Origin: Acidobacteriaceae bacterium
GTDB lineage: Bacteria > Acidobacteriota > Terriglobia > Terriglobales > Acidobacteriaceae
Assembly: GCA_003151335.1 (NCBI GenBank)
Contig: PLXE01000117.1
Location: 36,064 to 100,063 of the forward strand
Length of the DNA stretch: 64,000 bases
Direction: 5' to 3'
Shown here in pieces: positions 10,124 through 18,634 of the stretch. The first letter of the stretch is position 1. Each line of letters opens with the position of its first letter. The notes under the pieces are model-generated. The model saw nothing but the letters and a program-made list of their open reading frames with translations. It did no database searches and was not told the origin of the DNA. Both the position numbers and the translations under genes were made by a program.

Positions 10124-12319
10124 TCACCCTACCTCAACCAGCCCGTACCTGCGGTTCCAGTGTCCGCGCAGGTGCTGCACGGCCCGGGCGATCTCCTCCT
10201 TGGTCAGATCGGGATTGGGGCCGGCGAGCACATATCTCGCTTCGCGACGCGCCGCCTCCAGCAATTCGCGGTCGCGCAGCAAATTGGCCACGCGAAAGTT
10301 CGGCATGCCTGCCTGGCGGGTGCCGAAGAACTCGCCCGGGCCGCGCTGCTGCAAGTCGAGTTCGGCAATCTCGAAGCCGTTCTGGGTGCGCACCATAGCT
10401 TCGAGCCGCTGCTCGGCCTCCACCGAAACTTTACCGCCAGTCATCAGCACGCAGTAAGACTTCGCACTGCCGCGTCCGATGCGTCCGCGCAGCTGATGCA
10501 GTTGCGCGAGGCCAAAACGCTCGGCGTGCTCCACAACCATGATGTTAGCGTTGGCCACGTCCACGCCGACCTCGATGACCGTAGTCGAGACCAGCACATC
10601 GATTTCGCCGCGCTGGAAGCTGGCCATGGTCGCATCTTTTTCCTCGGCGCTCATGCGCCCGTGCAACAGGCCAACGCGCAGACTGGCGAATTCGCGCTTG
10701 CGAAGCTGCTCATACATCTTGATGGCAGCCTTCAGTTCTCCTTCTCCGGGGCCCCCAGCGCGCCCGTTGTTGGCGCGATGGGGTGGCGTGGCCCCCTCTT
10801 CGATTACGGGATACACGATGTAAGCTTGCCGGCCCGCAGCGACTTGTTTGCGCACGAACTCCCACACTTCTTCCGAACGCTCATCGCCGATCCGCCGCGT
10901 GGTGATGGGCGTGCGTCCCGGTGGAAGCTCATCGAGCACGCTGGTGTCGAGATCGCCGTACAGGGTGAGCGCGAGGGTGCGCGGAATCGGCGTGGCCGTC
11001 ATCACCAGCACGTCGGGCTCGGCTTCGTTGGTCTTCTTCATCAGGCGGAAGCGCTGTAGCACGCCGAAGCGATGCTGCTCGTCCACGATGACCAGCCCCA
11101 GCTTGTCGAACCCCACTGTCTCCTGGATGAGCGCATGGGTGCCGATCACCAGTTGCGCGCTGCCCTGCGCGATGTGATGGCGCGCCTGCTTCTTGCGGCC
11201 GGACTCCTGCGACCCGGTGAGCAGCACAATGCGGTAGCCCGCGGGCTCGAGAATGCGCCGCGCGGAAAGGTAATGCTGTGTCGCCAGAATCTCCGTGGGC
11301 GCCATCAGCGCGACCTGGCAGCCGTTTTCCATGGCGATGACGGCCGCTTCGAGCGCAACGATGGTCTTGCCCGAACCGACATCGCCTTGCAGCAATCGCC
11401 GCATGGGAGCGGGCTCAGCCATATCGGCCGCAATTTCTTTCAGCACCCGCTTCTGCGCCGCCGTCGGATGGAACGGTAAGATCCGCTTCACGGCAGCGCG
11501 TACGCTGTCGCTAATCTGAAAGACGATTCCCGTCTGGGAGCGCATCTTGCGGCGCTTGAGTTCGAGTCCCAGTTCGAGGAAGAAAAGTTCTTCGAAGATG
11601 AGGCGGATGTGCGCCGGAGTGCGCGCCGCCTGCAAATTCGCGAGGCTTTCGCCGACCTCCGGCCAGTGGGCCTGCCAGAACGCGCGGCGGCGATCGATTA
11701 AGCCCATGCGCCCGCGGACCGCCGGGGGGATCGCGTCCGGCGGATCCTGGTCAAGACCCTCCAGCATGCCGTGGATCACGCGCCGGAACCAACGAGCGGT
11801 GAGGCGGCCATTGCCGGCAGTTTCGTAAATGGGGACGATACGGCCGACCTCCAGCGATTGCCACTTGGGTTCGTCGCCCCCACCGTTGCCGTGAGTTGCA
11901 GTCGGATCGTGCAAAATCTCGAACTGAGGCTGAATAATCTCGAAGCGATGGCCTCCGCGATCGCCCGCTTCCACCTTGCCGTATAGCGCGAGCAGCATGC
12001 CGGCGCGAAACTTGTCTTGCAGGTAGGTGGCGTTAAACCACATGCACTTCAATGTGTCACGGCCCTGGCCGACGGTCATCTCGAAGATGGGCATACGGCG
12101 CGTGCGGAACAAGCCGAAGGTGCGCACCTCGGCGATAATGCTGGCCATCTCGCCCGCGCGCAGCTCGCCAATGCCGCGCGGATTGAGCCGGTCTTCGTAG
12201 CGGAAGGGCAAATAGTAGAGCAGGTCCTCGACGGTGCTGATGCCCTTCTCCAGCAGAATTTGGGCGATCTTTGGCCCAATGCCTTTGACGAACTGTACGT
12301 TGGTGGCGAGATCGAGCAC
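10124..12319 (-). CDS. recG: ATP-dependent DNA helicase RecG
   Basis: A 731-residue protein. The first residues after GTG 12319, LDLATNVQFVKGIGPKIAQI, are the typical RecG helix-hairpin region. An OB-fold wedge domain follows (about residues 55-160). The SF2 helicase motifs are present: GDVGSGKT (Walker A), VDEQHRFG (DExH-type box II), MTATPIPRTL (motif III), and QLRGRIGRG in the C-terminal helicase domain. The C-terminal TRG-like region is also present. RecG remodels stalled replication forks and Holliday junctions. An in-frame stop lies just upstream, so GTG 12319 is the only reasonable start, although no strong ribosome site precedes it. Confidence 0.96.
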   Translation of the reverse strand: MLDLATNVQFVKGIGPKIAQILLEKGISTVEDLLYYLPFRYEDRLNPRGIGELRAGEMASIIAEVRTFGLFRTRRMPIFEMTVGQGRDTLKCMWFNATYLQDKFRAGMLLALYGKVEAGDRGGHRFEIIQPQFEILHDPTATHGNGGGDEPKWQSLEVGRIVPIYETAGNGRLTARWFRRVIHGMLEGLDQDPPDAIPPAVRGRMGLIDRRRAFWQAHWPEVGESLANLQAARTPAHIRLIFEELFFLELGLELKRRKMRSQTGIVFQISDSVRAAVKRILPFHPTAAQKRVLKEIAADMAEPAPMRRLLQGDVGSGKTIVALEAAVIAMENGCQVALMAPTEILATQHYLSARRILEPAGYRIVLLTGSQESGRKKQARHHIAQGSAQLVIGTHALIQETVGFDKLGLVIVDEQHRFGVLQRFRLMKKTNEAEPDVLVMTATPIPRTLALTLYGDLDTSVLDELPPGRTPITTRRIGDERSEEVWEFVRKQVAAGRQAYIVYPVIEEGATPPHRANNGRAGGPGEGELKAAIKMYEQLRKREFASLRVGLLHGRMSAEEKDATMASFQRGEIDVLVSTTVIEVGVDVANANIMVVEHAERFGLAQLHQLRGRIGRGSAKSYCVLMTGGKVSVEAEQRLEAMVRTQNGFEIAELDLQQRGPGEFFGTRQAGMPNFRVANLLRDRELLEAARREARYVLAGPNPDLTKEEIARAVQHLRGHWNRRYGLVEVG

Positions 12320-12325
12320 AGAAGG

Positions 12326-12601
12326 ATGGTAAATGAAGCATCAAATGCGCGGTTGCTGGTGTCCAACAAGTGCGTGCTGCGAAGACTTCTCAAGCAATCG
12401 GTTGCCGTGGTTGTGGGCAGCCTGCTCTATTTCTTCGTCCTGATGCCGCACCTACCGCTGGCGGGCCGTCATCAACTTTTCCGGATTGATATCGGGTTGC
12501 TGGTGGACGCTTGGGTGTGCCTGGTCCTGTACGGGGCCATTGAGTGGGTCGATCGCAAGTGGCGGCGCAAAGACCCAAGGGGGGAGGGCCGCAAACGGTG
12601 A
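12326..12601 (+). CDS. Small membrane protein, two predicted transmembrane helices
   Basis: A 91-residue reading frame from ATG 12326, or 75 residues from GTG 12374. It contains two hydrophobic stretches, SVAVVVGSLLYFFVLMPHLP and IGLLVDAWVCLVLYGAIEW, followed by a strongly basic tail (DRKWRRKDPRGEGRKR) that should stay in the cytoplasm. The start is only a few bases from the recG start on the other strand, which makes the shorter form more attractive. No family is recognised. Two clean helices plus a positive-inside tail support a real gene. Confidence 0.55.
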   Translation: MVNEASNARLLVSNKCVLRRLLKQSVAVVVGSLLYFFVLMPHLPLAGRHQLFRIDIGLLVDAWVCLVLYGAIEWVDRKWRRKDPRGEGRKR

Positions 12602-12616
12602 CCGTTTTCGTAGTCT

Positions 12617-13882
12617 TCAGTATTCGTGCTCGGTCCCGAAGCCATTCAGCATTTGCTGCAGGTCGAGCTTCTGCTGCTCCATCTGTTTCTGCAGTTCCTG
12701 CATTTCCTGCTGGAACTGCGGTGTCCAGTTCTTCATCGACTCCTGGATGTCATGCTGCATCTGATCGAGCTGTTCCTGGGTCGGCCGCGCGGACTTGGCG
12801 ATGTCGCGAGTCATCTTCTCCATCTGCTTCTGAGTGGGCATGACCGACTTTTCGATCTCGCGCGCCATCTTTTCCAGGTCTTTCTGTTTTAGCTTCATCG
12901 ACTTTTCAATCTCGCGGCGCATCTGTTCCAGCTCTTTCTCGCTGGGCTGCACCGCTGCCAGCATTTCTTCCTGGCTGGCCTCAAGCTCGGGACGCAACTC
13001 CTCCATTTCCTGCCCTAAGGCTTGCATCTGCTCTTCAACATCGCCCCAGTTCTCGCCAAACACTTTCGAGGAATCCGCCGGCGGCGGAAGATGCATCACG
13101 ACGGTCTGCTCGTGTTTCTCGCGGACCACGGTGACGGACATCTGGCTCGCCCGGACCCGCAGGGCGCGCCGCCAGTCGGCCAAGTCGTGTATGGTTTCAT
13201 TGTTCAGCCGCACGATCACGTCGCCAGCCTTCAGGCCAGCCGCATCCGCAGGACTGCCTTTTTCCACCGAGCGCACCATCACGCCGGTCCCCGCCGGCAC
13301 ATTGAAGAAGTCAGCTAATTGCGGACACAAGCTCTCCACCATCAAACCATGGCGCGAAGAAAGCGCGGCGAAGGATGGAATCTCGACATCGGGGACGAAG
13401 CCGGGCGCCACCACCGGACCAGCCCACCTCGGCCCTCCGGCTACGAAGCTCTGCGCGTGAGTCGTGACCTGCGGCCACCTTCCCAGAGTCACTTTGATGT
13501 CTTTGGTCTCACCGCTGCGGACCACGGTCACCGTCACTGTCTTGCCCGGCTGGGTCGCGTGGATCACGCTCCCCAATTGTTCAGGCGATTCTATCTTCGA
13601 ACCGTTTAGACCTACGATGACATCATTCTCTTTCAATCCCGCCTTACACGCGGGACTATCCCGGTCAAGATCGGTAATGACCGCGCCGCTTGGACTGGCT
13701 AATTTCAGCGCGGAGGCCTGCTGTGGGGTGACCGCATCAATGTGTACCCCGAGATAAGCGGTCTGGTGCGAATCCGGCGACGCTGGATTGCCTGACAGGG
13801 GCCCGGCGGCTGCCGGCGCCGCCATTGCGGCTGCCAGCAGGATGGAAACCAGACCATGCATAACGATCGTAATTTTGCGCAT
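12617..13882 (-). CDS. Exported double-PDZ protein with an 18-residue-repeat coiled coil
   Basis: A 421-residue protein. After a signal peptide (ending AAPAAAG) come two PDZ domains: about residues 41-125 (YLGVHID, AGLKENDVIVGLNG) and about 175-262 (GTGVMVRSVEKGSPADAAG, LKAGDVIVRLN). No protease domain is present. The C-terminal third (about 275-410) is a predicted coiled coil. It includes four successive 18-residue units of the type EKMxREIxKSxxPTQKQ. The PDZ pair resembles that of HtrA/DegQ proteins, so peptide binding in the periplasm is likely. It is the last gene of the minus-strand cassette with a sigma factor, an anti-sigma factor and a DUF4097 protein, 10 bases after the latter. Confidence 0.85.
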   Translation of the reverse strand: MRKITIVMHGLVSILLAAAMAAPAAAGPLSGNPASPDSHQTAYLGVHIDAVTPQQASALKLASPSGAVITDLDRDSPACKAGLKENDVIVGLNGSKIESPEQLGSVIHATQPGKTVTVTVVRSGETKDIKVTLGRWPQVTTHAQSFVAGGPRWAGPVVAPGFVPDVEIPSFAALSSRHGLMVESLCPQLADFFNVPAGTGVMVRSVEKGSPADAAGLKAGDVIVRLNNETIHDLADWRRALRVRASQMSVTVVREKHEQTVVMHLPPPADSSKVFGENWGDVEEQMQALGQEMEELRPELEASQEEMLAAVQPSEKELEQMRREIEKSMKLKQKDLEKMAREIEKSVMPTQKQMEKMTRDIAKSARPTQEQLDQMQHDIQESMKNWTPQFQQEMQELQKQMEQQKLDLQQMLNGFGTEHEY

Positions 13883-13892
13883 AATTCCTACC

Positions 13893-15137
13893 TTAGTGTG
13901 CTTGCCAGTGTGATTGCCGAAAATCGATCTGTCCCATGATGGTACGCACCTTCAACGCTGGCCCGCCCCCATTTAATGAGCCTTCGGCGTACATGGATCT
14001 GGGGGCGAAGTTGCTGCCTTCCCTGGTAATCCGCAATCCGGAAAACTCGGAGGCGATGCCATGGCCGGTCGCCATGTCCGACGAGGCATGCACGGTGACC
14101 GGCAAGTCTTTGGGCAGATAGACGATCACGTCACCGGCTGCCGTGTGCAACGATGAATCCGTGAAGCTGCCGCGTTTGCCCACAAACTCAGCCGTTATTC
14201 CGCCTGCTCCCGTTTCCGCCTGCACGCCCTGATTCAGATTGAACAATTCGATACTGCCGCCACCGGTGGTGACCTTCACCCTCCCCTTGGCGCTGTCCAG
14301 ATGCACACTTCCCCCGGTAGTTTCAGCCTGGACCGCGCCGCTCACGTCACCCAGATTGAGATTCCCCCCGCCAGAGCTTGCCCCCAGATCACCGGCGCAT
14401 TTGTGCACCTCAATGTTGCCCGCACCCGTTTGAATATCGGCCCCCTTCGTGGAACCGATGTACACCTTACCGCCGCCAATGTTGATGCGGGTTTGTCCGC
14501 CGACGTTTTTGATGTGAACGTCCCCTCCTCCGGTAGTCAGCGAAAAATCGGAGCCCAGACGCCCGACTTCCACATTGCCGCCGCCGCTGGTGATCTTCAC
14601 CGATCCGTCCAGATTGTCGAGCGTGACCGAACCTCCGCCGGTCGCGCCCAGGACCGTAGCCACGATGGAACTAAAGTTGAGTAAACCACTCCGCGTTTCC
14701 ACTTTGACCATTTCTAATTCTCGTGGTATCTGCACCAGGAACTCAGCGCTGAATCGGTTCAGGTTCCGGGCTGCCAGCCGGCCTTCGATGAGGTCGCCTT
14801 CCGCGTTCTTGATGGTGGAAATATGCATCTGCTCAAATTGGCGCCGCGCCGCTTCCTGGCTGGGAGCGTACGAGCGTTTGCGAATGATATACGTCACGCG
14901 CGGCGAAGTTCCCTGCACCTGCACCGATCCCAGATCGGTGGTAATGCGGACCTGGCGCGAAGCGGGCAAGGTCCCGGTGATCTCCTCCACCCACGAAGCG
15001 CCGTCGCGGTAAACTCGCGATTGTTGCGCCCAGAGTGGAACCGCAACCGCCATCGCCAACAATGTTGCGGTCGCTGCCCATTTGCGACTGCTCGCCGCAC
15101 CCTGTGCGCCGAAGTCGTCCCGCCCCGCCTTTCTCAT
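13893..15137 (-). CDS. Exported DUF4097-type beta-repeat protein
   Basis: About 414 residues from ATG 15137; a TTG at 15167 with a good AAAGGGGA ribosome site is the alternative. An N-terminal hydrophobic segment (ATATLLAMAVAVPLWAQ) is an export signal. The middle shows a right-handed beta-helix-like series with TGGG or SGGG turns: ATGGGSVTLDN, SGGGNVEVG, TGGGDVHI, IGGGKVYIG, SGGGNLNLG, TGGSVHLD, TGGGSIELF. This is typical of DUF4097 'beta strand repeat' adhesin-like proteins. It lies between the anti-sigma gene and the double-PDZ gene. DUF4097 proteins are often found beside anti-sigma factors, which fits a role in envelope-stress sensing (inference). Confidence 0.85.
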   Translation of the reverse strand: MRKAGRDDFGAQGAASSRKWAATATLLAMAVAVPLWAQQSRVYRDGASWVEEITGTLPASRQVRITTDLGSVQVQGTSPRVTYIIRKRSYAPSQEAARRQFEQMHISTIKNAEGDLIEGRLAARNLNRFSAEFLVQIPRELEMVKVETRSGLLNFSSIVATVLGATGGGSVTLDNLDGSVKITSGGGNVEVGRLGSDFSLTTGGGDVHIKNVGGQTRINIGGGKVYIGSTKGADIQTGAGNIEVHKCAGDLGASSGGGNLNLGDVSGAVQAETTGGSVHLDSAKGRVKVTTGGGSIELFNLNQGVQAETGAGGITAEFVGKRGSFTDSSLHTAAGDVIVYLPKDLPVTVHASSDMATGHGIASEFSGLRITREGSNFAPRSMYAEGSLNGGGPALKVRTIMGQIDFRQSHWQAH

Positions 15138-15221
15138 CGCCGCTCTAAATTGCCAACCCTGCTTCAACCAATCCCCTTTCCGGGAGCCAATGCACGAAAA
15201 TCTGAAATACCGTTTTTCTGC

Positions 15222-16145
15222 CTAGTAAATATTGGGCATAGAGGCCAGCACGCGCTTGGACTCGGTGCGAATGTATTCACTGGGATCTTCCTTCGACAAC
15301 TGTTGCAGGGCCATGCGCACGCTACTGTCGGCGCGCACCGGTTCCAGCGCATGGAGGGCGCCGCTGCGCACCCCCAGATTGCTGTCGTCCAGCAGGGCTT
15401 CCAGCACCGCATTGCGCACCCGGATGTCTTGTTTCACGAAGGGCCCTACTCCATCCAGCGCCATGAGGCGCACCCCGGGATTGCTGTCGTAACGCAGCGC
15501 ATAGGTCAGGGTCTCGCGCACCCGAGGATCGTCAGCCTTGCTGGCCAGCACATCCACGGAATTCAGGCGCACGCCGGAATTCTCGTTGCTCTTGGCGGCA
15601 TAGAGCAACAGGTCCTGCACTTTCGGATCGGAAACCGAGCCCTGCACCGACGCCGGCAGACGTTTGTCGTATTGAACTTTGACATTGCCGGTGCCAGCTT
15701 GTTTTTCGATGGAGGTAATGCCGCCGATGGAAGCTTCTGCCGGAGGAGTCGTCGAAGTTGATGTAATGGGGGCCTTCGCGCTGTACATGGCCCCGAGGCC
15801 GCCGCCAAAGCCCGCCAGAAAGATGATCATGGCCAGCGCGGGGGAGAAACGCACCTGGCGCATCCACGCCATGGGATCGAAGGCGAGGCGATGGTACCAG
15901 GCGCGATTCTGCTGCGCGGTCTCCAGCGACTCCTGCAGGCGCATGCGCGCCGCAGCCAGAAAACTCGCCGACGGCTCTTCCACCGGCAGCGCGTTCATCT
16001 GCTCCTGGAATTCCTTCTGCGCCGCCAACTCGGCCGCGCAGTTCGGGCAGCGCCGGATGTGCTGCTCCAACTCGTGGCGCGCGTCGTCAGCCAGCTCGCC
16101 GTACAAATAGAGCGCTGTGTTCTGTTGTACCCATTCGCAATTCAT
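15222..16145 (-). CDS. Membrane anti-sigma factor with periplasmic HEAT repeats
   Basis: A 307-residue protein. The N-terminus is a zinc-finger anti-sigma domain (zf-HC2): MNCEWVQQNTALYLYGEL followed by the ligand cluster HIRRCPNC. One transmembrane helix lies at about residues 103-125 (ALAMIIFLAGFGGGLGAMY). The C-terminal half, predicted periplasmic, carries three or four HEAT-like repeats with the phrases ENSGVRLNSVDVLA, SNPGVRLMALDGVGPF and SNLGVRSGALHALEPV. ATG 16145 follows the sigma-factor stop by 33 bases. By family, it binds the ECF sigma factor and releases it on an external signal. The HEAT sensor domain is uncommon for this family. Confidence 0.9.
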   Translation of the reverse strand: MNCEWVQQNTALYLYGELADDARHELEQHIRRCPNCAAELAAQKEFQEQMNALPVEEPSASFLAAARMRLQESLETAQQNRAWYHRLAFDPMAWMRQVRFSPALAMIIFLAGFGGGLGAMYSAKAPITSTSTTPPAEASIGGITSIEKQAGTGNVKVQYDKRLPASVQGSVSDPKVQDLLLYAAKSNENSGVRLNSVDVLASKADDPRVRETLTYALRYDSNPGVRLMALDGVGPFVKQDIRVRNAVLEALLDDSNLGVRSGALHALEPVRADSSVRMALQQLSKEDPSEYIRTESKRVLASMPNIY

Positions 16146-16178
16146 GTTACTTCCTCGTGCTTCTTTCCCGTGCCCGGC

Positions 16179-16775
16179 CTAGCGAATGCTCTTCAATGCG
16201 GCGCGCAGTTTCTGCGTGCCTCGGAACAGCGTGTTCTTCGCCGTTTCTTCCGTCGTATTCAAAATCTCGCCAATAGTGCGCAGCTTCAAACCCTGGTAAT
16301 GCTTCATCTCAAATACCATGCGCTCGCGCGGAGTCAACTTCTGCAAGGCCTTGGCGATGTTCGCCCCCAGCTCGCGCCGCATCAGGTCGCGCTCCGGACT
16401 GGCCCCCGATCGCTGGTCGGCAACCTGGTCGAGCAGGTCGTAGGTGCCGCCTTCCGAGTCGGTCGTCACCCCTGAATCCTCTTTGCGCACCTGCCGCTTG
16501 CGCAGCAGATCGAGACACAGATTGGTCGCGATACGGTAGATCCAGGTATAAAACGAGCACTCGAAACGGAAGTTGCCGATATTGCGGTAGGCCTTGAGAA
16601 ACGCTTCCTGGTAAATGTCCTGGGCATCCTGTTCCGAGCGGGTCAGGTGATAGGCGAGGCGCAGCACGGCGCCATCGTACTGGCGCACCAGTTCCTCGAA
16701 CGCGGCGTGATTGCCTCGTTGTGCTTCCCGGATCAGCTCCGTGTCATTCATGCGGCTCTGGGCCTGCCCCGCCAT
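16179..16775 (-). CDS. ECF sigma-70 factor (RpoE-like)
   Basis: A 198-residue protein from ATG 16775, chosen because GAGGG lies just upstream; the frame stays open further but without a better start. Region 2 (about residues 20-95) holds the core-binding and -10-recognition helices with QDIYQEAFLKAYRNI and FYTWIYRIATNLCLDLLR. Region 4 (about 135-190) holds LTPRERMVFEMKHYQG and the helix-turn-helix IGEILNTTEETAKNTLFRG. It heads a cassette with its anti-sigma factor, a DUF4097 protein and a PDZ protein, so it probably controls envelope-stress genes and its own operon. Confidence 0.93.
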   Translation of the reverse strand: MAGQAQSRMNDTELIREAQRGNHAAFEELVRQYDGAVLRLAYHLTRSEQDAQDIYQEAFLKAYRNIGNFRFECSFYTWIYRIATNLCLDLLRKRQVRKEDSGVTTDSEGGTYDLLDQVADQRSGASPERDLMRRELGANIAKALQKLTPRERMVFEMKHYQGLKLRTIGEILNTTEETAKNTLFRGTQKLRAALKSIR

Positions 16776-17132
16776 GGACCCTCGGTCAGAGGGAGTAGAG
16801 GACGTCTTGTCCGTCTCCCGCCACGCCACGGAAGGACGGAGCCCCGGGCCAAGCGCCCCACCACGCGCAAACCCGGCGCGTGGCGGGTGCCCCGCGCCAA
16901 CCGTGAGAGGAACTGCTACCGCTTCGGCCGGCATGCTGGTTTCTACCTACGTCTGTAATTAGCAAGCCCAATTCTTGTGCCTGCAACTACATAGACGGGC
17001 GGAGACGGAAACCGTGAGCGGTCATTATAGACGCCTCACCTAGTAGATACGTGGCCGGAGCGTAACGGTTCACGGGGCTGAGATTTTTGCGGTTGGTTGA
17101 ACGGAGGCACCATAGCTAAGTAAACTTCGCTA
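16776..17132. promoter_or_regulatory. Divergent upstream region of the sigma-factor cassette and the antitoxin gene
   Basis: No gene seen. A perfect TATAAT hexamer on the minus strand (17024-17029) could be the -10 of the sigma-factor cassette, about 250 bases upstream of its start; no good -35 stands at the usual spacing. The rest is GC-rich and unremarkable. Confidence 0.3.
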
Positions 17133-17366
17133 ATGAACTACACGGTCCAGCAGGCCAAGACCAACCTCTCGCGGCTGATCAAAGAGGCCCAGAGCGGCAA
17201 GGAAGTGATTATTACGCGCGGCAAACAGCCGGTGGCGAAGATCGTTCCCGTTGCCAGCGCAGCCAAGAAGCGCATTCCAGGCACGCTCAAGGGCCAAATC
17301 TGGTCGGCTCCCGATGCGTTCGATCCACTCACGGACGAGGAACTGCGCGAGTTGGGATTTGAATGA
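17133..17366 (+). CDS. Phd/YefM-type antitoxin
   Basis: A 77-residue protein. The N-terminus, MNYTVQQAKTNLSRLIKEAQ, followed by GKEVIITRGKQPVAKIVP, is the Phd/YefM DNA-binding domain that autoregulates toxin-antitoxin operons. The acidic C-terminus (PLTDEELRELGFE) is the toxin-binding tail typical of antitoxins paired with VapC-type PIN toxins. The stop overlaps an ATG that begins a VapC-like sequence, but that toxin is cut off after six codons. The antitoxin is therefore an orphan. Confidence 0.85.
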   Translation: MNYTVQQAKTNLSRLIKEAQSGKEVIITRGKQPVAKIVPVASAAKKRIPGTLKGQIWSAPDAFDPLTDEELRELGFE

Positions 17367-17380
17367 TCGCGCTGCTTGAT
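17363..17380 (+). pseudogene. VapC/PIN toxin 5' stub
   Basis: The antitoxin stop overlaps the ATG of a frame beginning MIALLD, which is how VapC PIN-domain toxins start (the Asp is the first catalytic acid). The following codons do not encode a PIN domain, and from 17399 the DNA belongs to a convergent gene. The rest of the toxin seems to have been deleted. Confidence 0.5.
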
Positions 17381-17398
17381 CCACGGTCCACGACCTGT

Positions 17399-17740
17399 CT
17401 ACTTCGCCTCAGCCTTGCCCAGGCGAAGACCGTACTGCTTGCATTGCCCCTCCTTGAAGGCCTTGCGCAGCGCGGCATCATCCGTCCCTTTGGCCATCTC
17501 GGCCGACCAGTCCGCAACTTTCTGGTCGCACCACTGACGGGAGCCTTCGGGATAGTTGGGCTTCACCACCGGCTCCACGATGGGGGCGGGCGTAGGTCCG
17601 GGAGTGGGACTGGGCTTGTTGTGCTGCCAGATTGCCAGTCCGCCCAGGCCGCCGAGTGCCGTAATCAGCGCAGCTGCGCCCGTTAGTATGCCCGGCAAAG
17701 ATGTCCAGAATGGGCCCCGATCAGGGCCTTGGTCCGCCAT
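17399..17740 (-). CDS. Small single-pass membrane protein with a proline-rich linker
   Basis: A 113-residue protein. The start, PFWTSLPGILTGAAALITAL, enters one transmembrane helix that ends near GLGGLAIWQH. A Pro/Thr linker (SPTPGPTPAP) and a small soluble domain with two Cys (RQWCDQKV, EGQCKQYG) follow. The FWTSLPGILTG phrase occurs at the start of many uncharacterised bacterial membrane proteins. The domain after the linker, probably outside, might be disulfide-bonded. Function is unknown. Confidence 0.7.
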   Translation of the reverse strand: MADQGPDRGPFWTSLPGILTGAAALITALGGLGGLAIWQHNKPSPTPGPTPAPIVEPVVKPNYPEGSRQWCDQKVADWSAEMAKGTDDAALRKAFKEGQCKQYGLRLGKAEAK

Positions 17741-17911
17741 AAATGGTCCTCCTGCCGTTGGTGCTGGTTGCTTCTCGACAGTGTGCGGCGACCGTCACCC
17801 GGCCTTGCATTTTCTTACTTAAAGTGGAAGCGAGTGCGTACATCCTAATGCGATTCGACTCCGAGTACCAGCACTTTCGCGTCCGGGTCGAACAGCGCCC
17901 TCAAGCAATGC

Positions 17912-17950
17912 AAAAAGGTAAAAGGCGGGACACAGCGTGCCTCGCCTTTC
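17912..17950 (-). terminator. Rho-independent terminator after rplI
   Basis: AAAGGCG (17921-17927) pairs with CGCCTTT (17943-17949). Read on the minus strand, the stem is followed by TTTTACCTTTTT. It sits about 70 bases downstream of the rplI stop and fits the end of the ribosomal-protein operon. Confidence 0.7.
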
Positions 17951-17951
17951 G

Positions 17952-18012
17952 AAGAGATTTTCCCGCGCGGGGACTCGGACCCGCGTGTAGTCAATTCTGG
18001 TTCGCCAGAGTC
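17952..18012 (-). other. Two further hairpins in the rplI 3' region, one T-arm-like
   Basis: Between the rplI stop and the terminator lie two more stems: TCTGG-CGAA-CCAGA (about 17995-18010) and a GC stem enclosing GGTCCGAGTCC (about 17958-17982). The latter resembles a tRNA T-arm, but no complete tRNA can be folded around it. It may be a tRNA relic or simply a stable 3' end. Confidence 0.35.
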
Positions 18013-18020
18013 ACCACCAG

Positions 18021-18509
18021 CTAGGCTTCTGCGCCGGCTTCCTCCACCGGAGCAGCCTCGGCCGACGCTTCTTTGTTGATGACAACCTTAAGCTGCACGG
18101 TCACGTCCTTGTGCAACTTCACCGGCACGTTGAACTCGCCGACATGCTTCAGCGGCTCATCCAGCTGGATTTTGCGGCGATCGATCGCCACGCCCTTATG
18201 CTCGAGCTCGTGTGCGATGTCAGCCGAGGTCACCGAGCCAAAGAGCTGATCGCGCTCGCCCGACTTGCGGGTGAAGCTCACGGTCACACCCTCGACCTGC
18301 TGCGCCAAAGCCTGAGCATCGCCCTTCTCGGTGGCAGCCCGCCGCACCGCCGAGGCCTTCATCTGCTCGATGACGGCGCGGTTGGCGGCGGTGGCCTCAA
18401 TCGCCAGCTTTTTGGGGATGAGATAGTTGCGGCCATAGCCCTCGGCGACCTTCACCACTTCGCCGCGGGAGCCGAGCTTAACCACGTCTTCTTTCAGAAT
18501 GACTTCCAT
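18021..18509 (-). CDS. rplI: 50S ribosomal protein L9
   Basis: A 162-residue protein. MEVILKEDVVKLGSRGEVVK and GYGRNYLIPKKLAIEAT are the L9 N-terminal signature. A long helix links it to the C-terminal domain (LFGSVTSADIAHEL). The last 12 residues are Ala/Glu-rich beyond the usual end. L9 binds 23S rRNA near the L1 stalk. It is the last gene of the prs - rplY - pth - rpsF - rpsR - rplI run on the minus strand. Confidence 0.97.
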   Translation of the reverse strand: MEVILKEDVVKLGSRGEVVKVAEGYGRNYLIPKKLAIEATAANRAVIEQMKASAVRRAATEKGDAQALAQQVEGVTVSFTRKSGERDQLFGSVTSADIAHELEHKGVAIDRRKIQLDEPLKHVGEFNVPVKLHKDVTVQLKVVINKEASAEAAPVEEAGAEA

Positions 18510-18634
18510 GAGAACTCCGTCCTAAAGTTTGCTGCCGATTGTGCCGCCCGTAGGCTCTCGCTCTTATTCAGCACCAACCCTCTTTCGCGCCTACGGCGCT
18601 CGATTTTCCGTCAGCAAGTATGCGAACTGGCTCT

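Noticed and set aside
12617-13882. DegP/HtrA protease
   Set aside because: Two PDZ domains are present but there is no trypsin-like domain or GNSGG motif.
17363-17686. A 107-residue protein following the antitoxin
   Set aside because: Beyond the first six codons it overlaps a better supported gene on the other strand and has no PIN-domain motifs.
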